A stretch of 10,887 nt of DNA from Clostridiales bacterium (lineage in GTDB: Bacteria; Bacillota; Clostridia; Christensenellales; UBA1242), in assembly GCA_918241715.1 (NCBI GenBank), contig CAKJYB010000082.1, forward strand, positions 1 through 10,887, written 5' to 3'. A program made the position numbers and the translations under genes. This document shows positions 1 through 6,507 of the stretch, piece by piece. Every line of letters starts with the position of its first letter. Positions within the stretch are counted from its first letter, which is position 1. The notes beneath the pieces were generated by a model. It ran no database searches, was not told where the DNA came from, and worked only from the letters and a program-made list of their open reading frames with translations.

Positions 1-815
1 TGGTTGCCAGTGAATTTAGATATGAAAAACAACCACTTTCAAAAAATTGTTTGTATGTTTTTGTCAGCCAAAGTGGAGAAACGGCAGACACTATTGCATG
101 CGCAAAAATGGTAAAGAATTTTGGAGCCAAAATTTTGTGCATAACAAATGTTGAATACTCCACTTTAAACACACTTGCAAATTACGTTTTGCCAACTTAT
201 GCCGGGCCAGAATTTGCTGTTGCTTCAACCAAGGCCTATACTGCGCAAGTTTTTACTCTGCTTTCTTTGGCGATAAAACTCTCTTCAAAAGACATGTCCG
301 ACAAAATCAAAAGTTTTGTTTTAAATCTTGATTTCACGATGAAGAGTTTGACCGGTGAGTGCATCAAAATCAAAGATTTTTTGAAATACAAAAAAATCTT
401 TTTCGTCGGAAGACAACAGGATTACATAACGGCACTTGAAGGCAGTTTGAAATTGAAAGAAATTTCTTACATAAATTGCATTGGTATTCCTGCAGGAGAA
501 CTTAAACACGGAACGCTTGCACTTATTGACAAAGACAGCCTTGTTATTGCAATTTCTACAAGAAAAGAAACAAAAGACAAGATTGAAAGCAATTTGCAAG
601 AGATTAAGGCTCGTGGTGGACACATTTTGCTTGTTTCAAATATGGAGCATGATGTGGAAGTGGACTACAATCTCAAGTTGCAGAGTTTTGACGAAATTTT
701 TATGCCGATCGTCAGCATAATTCCACTGCAGTTGCTTGCCTTTAGGTCTTGTATTGCGTTGGGGCACAACCCAGACAAACCACGAAACCTTGCAAAGTCC
801 GTAACGGTGGAATAA
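1..815 (+). CDS. glmS: Glutamine--fructose-6-phosphate aminotransferase, C-terminal part
   Basis: This is the 3' end of GlmS, which makes glucosamine-6-phosphate from fructose-6-phosphate and glutamine, the first step towards UDP-GlcNAc and peptidoglycan in the cytoplasm. The reading frame is open from base 3, so the N-terminal glutaminase domain and part of the first sugar-isomerase (SIS) domain lie outside the window; about 270 of the usual roughly 600 residues are present. Visible family motifs are SQSGET (phosphate-binding loop of SIS domain 1), AGPEFAVASTKAYT, GRQQDYITALEGSLKLKEISYI, GELKHGTLALID (with the His of the isomerase site) and the near-invariant C-terminus DKPRNLAKSVTVE. It ends at a TAA directly followed by a bidirectional terminator shared with the convergent phosphodiesterase gene. 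No defect is seen in the visible part. Confidence 0.96.
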   Translation, partial: VASEFRYEKQPLSKNCLYVFVSQSGETADTIACAKMVKNFGAKILCITNVEYSTLNTLANYVLPTYAGPEFAVASTKAYTAQVFTLLSLAIKLSSKDMSDKIKSFVLNLDFTMKSLTGECIKIKDFLKYKKIFFVGRQQDYITALEGSLKLKEISYINCIGIPAGELKHGTLALIDKDSLVIAISTRKETKDKIESNLQEIKARGGHILLVSNMEHDVEVDYNLKLQSFDEIFMPIVSIIPLQLLAFRSCIALGHNPDKPRNLAKSVTVE

Positions 816-818
816 AAA

Positions 819-845
819 AAAGAACTTTTGTAAAGTTCTTTTTGT
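819..845. terminator. Bidirectional Rho-independent terminator between glmS and the GDPD gene
   Basis: A perfect 10-bp stem (AAAGAACTTT at 819-828, AAAGTTCTTT at 832-841) with a 3-base loop is preceded by an A-run and followed by a T-run. It can therefore stop transcription from glmS on the plus strand and from the phosphodiesterase gene ending at 848 on the minus strand. The stem is AT-rich, so its strength is uncertain. Confidence 0.8.
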
Positions 846-847
846 TT

Positions 848-1573
848 TTAAAGTTCTGGTTCAAAGTTTTCAAAAACAACGTTGTCGCAGTATTTTACAA
901 CCTTGATATACTCTTCTTTGCTTCTTACGACAAATGCCAAAAGTGGAAGATCTTTATATTTGTTTACATATCTGCTTGGAAGATGTTTTGCATCGTAGTT
1001 TATGAATTGTGGTTCACTAAACTTGTTGTATTTCATTTTCTTAAGAGCAATTCTTTTGAAAAGACTTACTCTTTCGCCACCATATGACCCTGCAAGTTGA
1101 CCCCTTATGATGTTTGGGGCATGAACTTTCAAATATTCAAGAGAATATGGGTTGAAAGATTGAACGGCATATTCACCACGATAGTTTTTAAGGACATCAA
1201 TGATGGCTTGTTCCACCTTTCCAACTTTGTGGAAGTTTTTGATTTCCAGCAAAATAGGCACTCTTCCATCAATAAGATCAAGTGCTTCTTGAAGCGTTGG
1301 AATGTGCTCTTTTGTGCTTTTAAGCGTAAGAGATTTCAAATCTTCTTTGTTTAAATATTTGATATATCCGTCATTTCCCGTCATTCTGGCAAGTTTTTCG
1401 TCGTGAAAAACGACTGGTGTTCCATCAGCAAGGACATGAACGTCAAATTCAATCGCAAAACCTTTTTCAATCGCCTTTGTAAATGCCAAAAGTGAGTTTT
1501 CTGGAACATTTTTTGAATGAAGTCCACGATGTGCAATAGGTGTTTCTACAAGCCAAGTTTTAAATAAGTCCAT
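848..1573 (-). CDS. Glycerophosphodiester phosphodiesterase family protein
   Basis: This 241-residue protein hydrolyses glycerophosphodiesters (for example glycerophosphoethanolamine) to glycerol-3-phosphate and an alcohol, a step in lipid or teichoic-acid turnover. The whole length is one GDPD TIM barrel. HRG is at residues 15-17, PENS around 24-27, E42 and D44 in EFDVHVLADG, VVFHDEKLARMT with H57 and D58, and LLEIKN with E110; these are the acid-base histidines and metal-binding acids of the family. There is no signal peptide, so it is probably cytosolic. I chose the ATG at 1573: AAAGGGG lies 5 bases before it, and a promoter occupies 1602-1630. A TTG in frame at 1630 that would add 19 residues is itself the -35 box. 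The physiological substrate cannot be read from the sequence. Confidence 0.92.
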   Translation of the reverse strand: MDLFKTWLVETPIAHRGLHSKNVPENSLLAFTKAIEKGFAIEFDVHVLADGTPVVFHDEKLARMTGNDGYIKYLNKEDLKSLTLKSTKEHIPTLQEALDLIDGRVPILLEIKNFHKVGKVEQAIIDVLKNYRGEYAVQSFNPYSLEYLKVHAPNIIRGQLAGSYGGERVSLFKRIALKKMKYNKFSEPQFINYDAKHLPSRYVNKYKDLPLLAFVVRSKEEYIKVVKYCDNVVFENFEPEL

Positions 1574-1601
1574 CTTTTCCCCTTTGTTTTTGATTACAAC
1601 C

Positions 1602-1630
1602 ATTTTAATAGTTTTTTCTTTTTTTGTCAA
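1602..1630 (-). promoter_or_regulatory. Sigma-A-type promoter of the GDPD gene
   Basis: On the minus strand TTGACA (1625-1630) is followed after 17 bases by TAAAAT (1602-1607), which places the transcript start about 25 bases before the ATG at 1573. A 13-bp perfect palindrome, AACATAATATGTT (1630-1642), touches the upstream edge of the -35 box and could be an operator. Confidence 0.75.
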
Positions 1631-1658
1631 ACATAATATGTTGTATAAAAAGATTATA

Positions 1659-2348
1659 CTAATTTTGTGTTGTTTTTATTATATTTTTTATGTTTTCAAT
1701 TCTTTCCAGAGCATCTTTTTTGCTTTGAGAGAGAAGTTTTTCTGCTTCTTCGCCACGAAGCTCTTTGATTGCACTAAATCTTGTTTCTCCGTTTAAATAT
1801 TCGTCATATTTTTCAAAGTCGCTTGTGCTGTCAAGTGAGAGTTTGTTTTCCTGTGGGTTATAGCGCAAAAGTGCCCAATATCCACAATCAACAGCTTTTT
1901 TCATTTCTGCAGGCGTTGCTGACATGTCAATTCCGTGGTTTACACATGGGCTGTAGGCCACAATAAGACTTGGACCATCAAATGCCTCTGCTTCTTTAAA
2001 TGCCTTTATGCATTGATTCATGTTTGCGCCAAGGCTGACCTGTGCAACATAGCAGTTTTTGGAAGCTATTGCAATTGAAACAAGGTCTTTTTTCTTTGTC
2101 CTTTTTCCTGCGTTTGCAAATTTTGCCATTGCACCACGTGGAGTTGATTTTGACGATTGTCCACCGGTGTTGGAATATACTTCTGTGTCCAAAACAAGAA
2201 TGTTTACATTTTCTGTGCCGTTTAGGATATGGTCAAGGCCACCATAGTCAATATCGTATGCCCAGCCGTCTCCACCGACAATCCAAACACTTTGGTCTTT
2301 GTCAGAGCTGTATTTTGTGCCAAGTTTGATGCCAAGACCAAATTCAGC
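1659..2348 (-). pseudogene. nifJ: Pyruvate:ferredoxin oxidoreductase (NifJ), C-terminal part after the frameshift
   Basis: These 229 residues continue the PFOR of the upstream frame. They begin AEFGLGIKLG and run through VWIVGGDGWAYDIDYGGLDH, the TPP and magnesium site, and DTEVYSNTGGQSSKSTP. Next come AYSPCVNHGID, whose Cys is the fourth ligand of the proximal iron-sulfur cluster, and a helical C-terminus ending in TAG. The piece has no start codon with a ribosome binding site at its head, so on its own it would not be expected to be translated. Adding one base (AT to AAT, giving FED-N-AEFG) joins it exactly to the N-terminal part. It shows no further stop or frameshift, so the break is either a sequencing or assembly error or very recent. 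If real, the enzyme loses its TPP site and is dead. Confidence 0.85.
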
Positions 2349-4906
2349 ATGTCTTCAAACAGAGAATTTGCCCATGCTGGACCTTTTCCATCTTTGTCTT
2401 TAAGGTAAGGGCAACTTGGATAGGAGCCACCATAGATGCTGGAACAGCCTGTTGCGTTTGCAATAATCATTCTGTCGCCAAAAAGACTTGTTGCAAGTTT
2501 GATATAAGGTGTTTCACCACAACCGGCACAAGCCCCAGAGAAGCCAAAATAACAATCCTTAAACTGCAAACCTTTTGGAATATCTGTAGAGAATGGTGTC
2601 TGTTTTTCTGTTGGAAGCGTCTTTGTAAGGGCATAGTTTCGTTTTTCTTCTTCCAAAATTTCTTCTGCACCTTTCATTTCGACTGCTTTTTCTTTTGCAA
2701 TACATACGTTTGCACAAACTCCACAACCTGTGCAGTCTTCTGGACTAACTTGAATTCTGTAATAATAACCATTCATTCCAAATGCGTTTGCAAATTCCAC
2801 TTCTTCTGGTGTTTTTGCTTTTGTCAAAATTGGACGAATGGCATTGTGTGGGCAGGAAATAATACATTGACCACATTGAATACACTTTGCAGGAATCCAT
2901 TTTGGAAGTTGTGAAGCAATTCCACGTTTTTCAAGTTCTGCCGTGCCTTGTGGAACAATTCCGGCCTTGTCAAACACAGAAACAGGCAAATTGTCGCCAC
3001 AGAGTTTGTCGATTGGATCCATGATTTTATTGTAGAATTCGTCTTCAATCTCCTTGTGAGAAAGGTTGATTTTTCTAAGTTTAAGTTTCTTTACATCAAC
3101 TTTTTCAATTTTGTCTATGGTAAGTTTGCTTGCCATAAGGTTTTTGTCAACAACGGCTTGACCTTTTTTTGCAAAAGTTTTTGTGATGTAGTTTTCAATC
3201 TGCTTCATGGCCGTTTCAAAATCGATTATGTTTGATGCCTTAAACAGCGCTGTTTGCATAACCATATTGATTTTGTTTCCAAGGCCAACTTCGCTTGCAA
3301 TTTTTTGTGCATTGACCACATAGAGTGTTGCGTTTTTCTCTTTGAGTGTCTGTTTGTAAATGTCTGGCAAAACTTTGTCTATTTCGTCTGCAGAGAATAT
3401 GGAGTTTATAAGCACAACCCCGTTTTGTTTCAACCCTGCAAGACAATTGTATTTATGCACAAATGAGAAGTTGCTTATCATAACAATATCTGGAGTTTGA
3501 ACAAGATATGTGCTCTTGATTGGGGCATCACTTACTCTAAGGTGAGAACGTGTCAAACTTCCACTCTTTTTGCTGTCATATTCAAAATAACCTTGGACGT
3601 ATTTGTCAAGTTCGGTCCCCAAAATTTTGATAAAGCTCTTGCTTGCAGAAACGGTTCCGTCAGAGCCAAGACCAAAAAACTTCATTTCAAACACTTTTGA
3701 CTTTGGGGTGTAGGATTCAAGTGGCAAAGAAGAATGACACACGTCATCTTCAATACCCACCGTAAAGTCATCTTTTTCGTCTGCAAAGTTTTTTACTACG
3801 GCCTGAATCATTGATGGCGTAAATTCTTTTCCACCAAGGCCATATCTTCCACCCAAAACCTTGACTTCTGGTCTGTCTTTTAAAGATGACACAGCATCAA
3901 GATAAAGTGGGTCTCTGGATCCACACTCTTTTGTTCTGTCAAGGACAATAACCTTTTTTACGCCTTTTGGCAAAACTTTTGAAAGTTGTTCGTATTCAAA
4001 AGGTCTGTAAAGATGCACATTTAAAAGTGCAACATTTTTAAGTTTTTCATTTTCGATATATTCTTCAATAGCTTCACATGAAGAGCCCATTGAAACAACA
4101 ACATTTTCTGCTGTCTTGCTTCCAAAAAGTTGAAGTGGGCTATATTTTCTGCCAGTGAGTTTTGCAAATTGTGCAAGGATTTTTTCAAGTTCGTTATAGA
4201 CATTTTTATAGGCAGGAGTTGAAAGTTCTCTGTTTTGGAAAAACACGTCTGGGTTTTGTGCTGTGCCTTTTTGGTATGGGGCATCAGGGTTTAATCTTGA
4301 AGCCCTAAATTTTGCAATTTCTGCTTCTGGAATCAATTTTTTGATTGTTTCGTCATCAATAACATCAATTTTTTGAATTTCATGTGATGTTCTAAATCCA
4401 TCAAAAAAGTGCAAAACAGGCAAACTTGTTTTGTATGTCAATATGTGGGAGATAAGAGCAAAGTCATGTGCCTGTTGAACTGAAGAAGAACATAGCAAAA
4501 TGCAACCGGTCTGTCTTGTTGCCATAACGTCGCTGTGATCACCAAAAATTGAAAGAGCATGAGATGCAAGGGCTCTTGCTGCAACGTGAATCACTCCTGG
4601 CAAATGTTCGCCAGAAAGTTTGTAAAGGTTTGGAATCATTAAAAGCAAACCTTGACTTGATGTAAATGTTGTGCTGAGTGCTCCACTTGACAGACTTCCA
4701 TGCAAGGCTCCGGCAACTCCACCTTCGGACTGCATCTCAACAAGTGTAGGCAATTTTCCAAACAAATTTGGTCTTCCTGCAGACAATTCTCCATCACAAT
4801 ATTCTGCCATTGGAGAAGATGGTGTGATTGGATAAATTGGAATGACTTCTGACAATTTGTAGGCAATCATTCCGACTGCTGTATTTGCATCTAAAACTTT
4901 TTTCAT
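2222..4906 (-). CDS. nifJ: Pyruvate:ferredoxin oxidoreductase (NifJ), N-terminal and central domains, frameshifted
   Basis: PFOR oxidatively decarboxylates pyruvate to acetyl-CoA and CO2 and reduces ferredoxin; it is the central pyruvate enzyme of anaerobes. This frame holds the pyruvate/TPP domain (YPITPSS at 25-31, E61, R111, matching the known pyruvate-site residues), the middle CoA and gamma-like domains, the EKR linker, and two 4Fe-4S motifs: C675/678/681/685 and C725/728/731/735, where Ile replaces the usual Pro after the last Cys. The start of the TPP-binding domain follows, with CAGC at 793-796 and C821. Correct sequence ends at D852; then a one-base deletion shifts the frame, giving 42 foreign residues and a stop at 2222. 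The start is ATG 4906, with AAGGAAGGG 5 bases upstream; the same frame is open back to a TTG at 4930. With the missing base restored the protein is 1082 residues, somewhat shorter than the roughly 1170-1200 of typical PFORs. Confidence 0.93.
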   Translation of the reverse strand: MKKVLDANTAVGMIAYKLSEVIPIYPITPSSPMAEYCDGELSAGRPNLFGKLPTLVEMQSEGGVAGALHGSLSSGALSTTFTSSQGLLLMIPNLYKLSGEHLPGVIHVAARALASHALSIFGDHSDVMATRQTGCILLCSSSVQQAHDFALISHILTYKTSLPVLHFFDGFRTSHEIQKIDVIDDETIKKLIPEAEIAKFRASRLNPDAPYQKGTAQNPDVFFQNRELSTPAYKNVYNELEKILAQFAKLTGRKYSPLQLFGSKTAENVVVSMGSSCEAIEEYIENEKLKNVALLNVHLYRPFEYEQLSKVLPKGVKKVIVLDRTKECGSRDPLYLDAVSSLKDRPEVKVLGGRYGLGGKEFTPSMIQAVVKNFADEKDDFTVGIEDDVCHSSLPLESYTPKSKVFEMKFFGLGSDGTVSASKSFIKILGTELDKYVQGYFEYDSKKSGSLTRSHLRVSDAPIKSTYLVQTPDIVMISNFSFVHKYNCLAGLKQNGVVLINSIFSADEIDKVLPDIYKQTLKEKNATLYVVNAQKIASEVGLGNKINMVMQTALFKASNIIDFETAMKQIENYITKTFAKKGQAVVDKNLMASKLTIDKIEKVDVKKLKLRKINLSHKEIEDEFYNKIMDPIDKLCGDNLPVSVFDKAGIVPQGTAELEKRGIASQLPKWIPAKCIQCGQCIISCPHNAIRPILTKAKTPEEVEFANAFGMNGYYYRIQVSPEDCTGCGVCANVCIAKEKAVEMKGAEEILEEEKRNYALTKTLPTEKQTPFSTDIPKGLQFKDCYFGFSGACAGCGETPYIKLATSLFGDRMIIANATGCSSIYGGSYPSCPYLKDKDGKGPAWANSLFEDMLNLVLASNLAQNTALTKTKVFGLSVETAGHTILTMVALTIS
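2348..2353 (-). other. nifJ: Single-base deletion (frameshift) in nifJ
   Basis: On the minus strand the reading is GAA GAC A-TGCT GAA TTT, where the family requires FEDNAEFG (GAA GAC AAT GCT GAA TTT). One A is missing, equivalent to a T between 2350 and 2351 on the plus strand. No slippery heptamer or strong downstream hairpin is apparent, so programmed frameshifting is unlikely. Upstream protein is in frame to D852 and downstream protein is in frame from A854. Confidence 0.85.
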
Positions 4907-4931
4907 ATCTACCCTTCCTTTATAATTCAAG

Positions 4932-4959
4932 TTTATAATTTTTCTTCAAAACAAGTCAA
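4932..4959 (-). promoter_or_regulatory. Promoter of nifJ
   Basis: On the minus strand TTGACT (4954-4959) and TATAAA (4932-4937) are separated by 16 bases, giving a start about 19 bases upstream of the nifJ ATG with the AAGGAAGGG ribosome binding site in between. Its -35 box lies only 6 bases from the -35 box of the divergent truA promoter, so the two promoters probably influence each other. Confidence 0.65.
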
Positions 4960-4965
4960 GTTTAT

Positions 4966-4994
4966 TTGATTATTACAAATATTTTTTGTAAAAT
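4966..4994 (+). promoter_or_regulatory. Promoter of truA, probably giving a leaderless transcript
   Basis: TTGATT (4966-4971), a 17-base spacer and TAAAAT (4989-4994) form a good sigma-A-type promoter. Only 6 bases separate the -10 box from the truA ATG, so transcription should begin at or next to the A of the start codon. Confidence 0.65.
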
Positions 4995-5000
4995 AAAAAT

Positions 5001-5738
5001 ATGAGAAATTTGAAACTTACAATCGAATATAATGGTGGCAAATTTTGTGGCTGGCAAAAACAAAACGGAAAGAGAAGTGTTCAAGGAGAACTTGAGACAG
5101 CGTTTTTCAATTTGACCGGAGAAAAAACAAATGTTGAGGGAAGTGGCAGAACGGACAAGGGGGTGCACGCACTTGCTCAGGTTGCTTCCGTCAAAACCCA
5201 AAACACCATGCCAATAAAAAATTTTAAATACGCATTAAACAATCTTTTGCCTGACGATATAAGAGTCAAAAAAGTGGAAAAAGCAGACGACAATTTTCAT
5301 GCAAGATTTTCTGCAAAAAGAAAAACTTACAAATATTTGGTCCACATTGGCAGGGAAAAATCTGCAATAAAAAATGAAATTTTAGGGTTTTATCCTTATG
5401 ATGTAAATTATGAAAAATTGCTTTCGGCATCAAAAATTTTGATTGGAAAGCACAATTTTAAGGGTTTTTGTAGTGCAAACACACAAGTAAAAGATTTTGA
5501 AAGAACAATTTTTGATATAAGCATTTCCAAAAAAGGAAAGGACATTTCTTTTGAAATAACTGGAGATGGATTTTTGTATAACATGGTCAGAATAATTGTT
5601 GGCACCCTTTTGGAATATTCTGCTGGCAGACTAGATTTGGAAAACATAAAAAAGGCACTTAAAACGGGGGACAGAAAATATTCCGGCAAGACGATGGCAC
5701 CAAACGGGTTATACTTGAAAAGTGTTGTATACGAATAA
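5001..5738 (+). CDS. truA: tRNA pseudouridine(38-40) synthase TruA
   Basis: TruA converts uridines 38-40 of the tRNA anticodon arm to pseudouridine. The 245-residue protein has the usual length and order of the family. It opens with RNLKLTIEYNGGKFCGWQKQ, followed by GSGRTDKGVHALAQVAS with catalytic Asp52 and DDNFHARFSAKRKTYKYLVH. The second half has NFKGFCSAN, GDGFLYNMVRIIVGTLLEY and the C-terminal APNGLYLKSVVY. The start is fixed by the N-terminal fit. No Shine-Dalgarno sequence precedes it, and the promoter -10 box ends 6 bases upstream, so translation is probably leaderless. It ends in a TAA inside a 32-bp terminator repeat. It is divergent from nifJ. In Firmicutes truA often follows ribosomal protein and ECF transporter genes; here it stands alone. 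Confidence 0.96.
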   Translation: MRNLKLTIEYNGGKFCGWQKQNGKRSVQGELETAFFNLTGEKTNVEGSGRTDKGVHALAQVASVKTQNTMPIKNFKYALNNLLPDDIRVKKVEKADDNFHARFSAKRKTYKYLVHIGREKSAIKNEILGFYPYDVNYEKLLSASKILIGKHNFKGFCSANTQVKDFERTIFDISISKKGKDISFEITGDGFLYNMVRIIVGTLLEYSAGRLDLENIKKALKTGDRKYSGKTMAPNGLYLKSVVYE

Positions 5739-5766
5739 AAAAACAGCCGATTGGCTGTTTTATTTT
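5735..5766. repeat. 32-bp direct repeat, copy 1 (terminator-containing)
   Basis: This sequence is identical over 32 bases to 6476-6507. It includes the truA stop codon, a bidirectional hairpin terminator and, on the other strand, the stop codon of the HTH gene. Both stops lie at the same offsets as the corresponding stops in copy 2. The two copies are 741 bp apart and enclose the HTH/membrane-protein module. Confidence 0.9.
5740..5766. terminator. Bidirectional terminator of truA and the HTH gene
   Basis: The stem AAAACAGCC (5740-5748) / GGCTGTTTT (5753-5761) has loop GATT, with A-tract and T-tract on the two sides. It serves truA on the plus strand and the HTH gene on the minus strand. Confidence 0.88.
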
Positions 5767-5972
5767 TTTGGATAAGGGTAATCTATTTCTGTTAAATTGA
5801 GAATATAGTCGACGGAGACGTTGTAGTGTTTAGCTAATAATACTAACAAATCAATCGGAATTTGTCTTGCACCTGTTTCATATTGTGAGTAGGTGTTTTG
5901 TTTTATATGCAAAACTTCTGCAATTGTTTTTTGTGAAAAATTATTTTCTTCTCTAAGTTCTTTTAGTCTCAT
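5760..5972 (-). CDS. Small Cro/CI-family (HTH_3) transcriptional regulator
   Basis: This 70-residue protein is almost entirely one XRE-type helix-turn-helix domain. MRLKELREENNFSQKTIAEV gives helices 1 and 2, LHIKQNTYSQYETGARQIP the recognition helix and turn, and DLLVLLAKHYNVSVDYILNL the last two helices; a short tail TEIDYPYPKK follows. It has no sensor or dimerisation domain beyond this. Two palindromes of the form ATCTCAnnnTGAGAT lie between it and the divergent membrane-protein gene, one in its own promoter, so I infer that it represses itself and its neighbour. The ATG at 5972 fits the domain start. No Shine-Dalgarno sequence is present and a perfect TATAAT ends 6 bases upstream, suggesting a leaderless mRNA. 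Specific ligand or target beyond this locus is unknown. Confidence 0.9.
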   Translation of the reverse strand: MRLKELREENNFSQKTIAEVLHIKQNTYSQYETGARQIPIDLLVLLAKHYNVSVDYILNLTEIDYPYPKK

Positions 5973-5978
5973 AAAAAT

Positions 5979-6007
5979 ATTATACAAATCTCATAATGAG
6001 ATGTTGA
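5979..6007 (-). promoter_or_regulatory. Promoter of the HTH gene, probably leaderless
   Basis: On the minus strand a perfect TATAAT (5979-5984) lies 6 bases before the ATG. Seventeen bases upstream is a weak -35, TCAACA (6002-6007, 4 of 6 matches). The palindrome at 5988-6002 fills the spacer. The -35 overlaps the -35 of the divergent promoter. Confidence 0.6.
5988..6002. promoter_or_regulatory. Operator O1, perfect 15-bp palindrome
   Basis: ATCTCAT-A-ATGAGAT is a perfect inverted repeat. It sits between the -10 and -35 boxes of the HTH gene promoter and directly upstream of the -35 of the membrane-protein promoter. A related site with 13 of 15 bases identical is centred 25 bp away. Binding by the HTH protein is inferred. 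Confidence 0.7.
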
Positions 6008-6032
6008 CATTTATCTCAAAATGTGATATATT
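6004..6032 (+). promoter_or_regulatory. Strong extended -10 promoter of the membrane-protein gene
   Basis: TTGACA (6004-6009), a 17-base spacer and TATATT (6027-6032), with TG one base before the -10 (6024-6025), make this one of the best promoters in the window. The start should be near 6039, next to the AAGGAG ribosome binding site at 6039-6044. Operator O2 fills the spacer. Confidence 0.75.
6013..6027. promoter_or_regulatory. Operator O2, imperfect copy of O1
   Basis: ATCTCAAAATGTGAT matches O1 at 13 of 15 positions and keeps the imperfect dyad ATCTCA/TGTGAT. It covers the spacer and the first base of the -10 box of the membrane-protein promoter, a position where a bound repressor would block RNA polymerase. 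Confidence 0.65.
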
Positions 6033-6050
6033 AAGCACAAGGAGATAGAA

Positions 6051-6479
6051 ATGGAAGAGAAAATTGAAAACGAAAATAGATGGAAAAAACTGCCTTTGAG
6101 AACAAGAATAATTTTAGGAACGATTATACCACTTATCATAGTTGCCGGGATTATTGCTTATTTTGTAATATCAAACAAACCAAGCGACCCAGGTGGGTAT
6201 AGTTTGATAGAAGCTGACATAAAAAGCACGTTGTATGTTCCATCGTCATATAAAGTTGAGTCCGTCTATTATAAAAAAGATATAACTAGTTCCTTTAAAA
6301 TTAACGACCCAGTTGATTATCAATATAAAGTAACCTATAAGGCGAAAACCAGGGCGGGGATAGAAATTTATGGTTGTGTCTACTACGGATACAATTCAGA
6401 AACACAAGAAATATATAGTTATGGAGATAATTCTTCAAACTATAATTCTGCTGGTGGAGACGAAATTCAATACATATAA
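6051..6479 (+). CDS. Single-pass membrane protein of unknown function
   Basis: I do not recognise this 142-residue protein. Residues 1-19 are charged and cytoplasmic, residues about 20-41 form one transmembrane helix (IILGTIIPLIIVAGIIAYFVI), and the remaining 100 or so residues face outward. That outer domain is rich in Tyr, Ser and Lys, has beta-like stretches (YKVESVYYKK, YQYKVTYKAKTRAGIEIYGCVYYGY) and a low-complexity SYGDNSSNYNSAGGDE tail. The signal is not cleaved by any evident site, so it is probably a type II anchored protein. AAGGAG is 6 bases before the ATG. The gene is divergent from the HTH regulator and controlled by a promoter carrying that regulator's presumed operator. It ends in the second 32-bp terminator repeat. 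The tight regulation suggests that its expression is conditional; no function is claimed. Confidence 0.8.
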   Translation: MEEKIENENRWKKLPLRTRIILGTIIPLIIVAGIIAYFVISNKPSDPGGYSLIEADIKSTLYVPSSYKVESVYYKKDITSSFKINDPVDYQYKVTYKAKTRAGIEIYGCVYYGYNSETQEIYSYGDNSSNYNSAGGDEIQYI

Positions 6480-6507
6480 AAAAACAGCCGATTGGCTGTT
6501 TTATTTT
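6476..6507. repeat. 32-bp direct repeat, copy 2 (terminator-containing)
   Basis: This sequence is identical to 5735-5766. It holds the TAA of the membrane-protein gene (6477-6479), the hairpin, and on the minus strand the TAA of the 6501-7097 gene (6501-6503). Confidence 0.9.
6481..6507. terminator. Bidirectional terminator between the membrane-protein gene and the minus-strand pair
   Basis: This is the same hairpin as at 5740-5766: AAAACAGCC (6481-6489) / GGCTGTTTT (6494-6502), loop GATT, with flanking A and T tracts. It ends the membrane-protein transcript on the plus strand and the lipoprotein unit on the minus strand. Confidence 0.85.

Noticed and set aside
749..1354. Plus-strand open frames opposite the GDPD gene
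   Set aside because: They are antisense to the GDPD barrel, which contains all catalytic motifs; no start signals or domains are seen.
1644..1660. Hairpin GTATAA-AAAGA-TTATAC after the nifJ stop as a terminator
   Set aside because: The stem has only six mostly A/T pairs and no T-run follows on the minus strand, so nifJ readthrough into the GDPD gene remains possible.
2222..2353. Programmed -1 frameshift in nifJ
   Set aside because: A -1 shift would restore the frame, but no slippery heptamer or stimulating stem is seen, and a single missing base restores the family sequence exactly.
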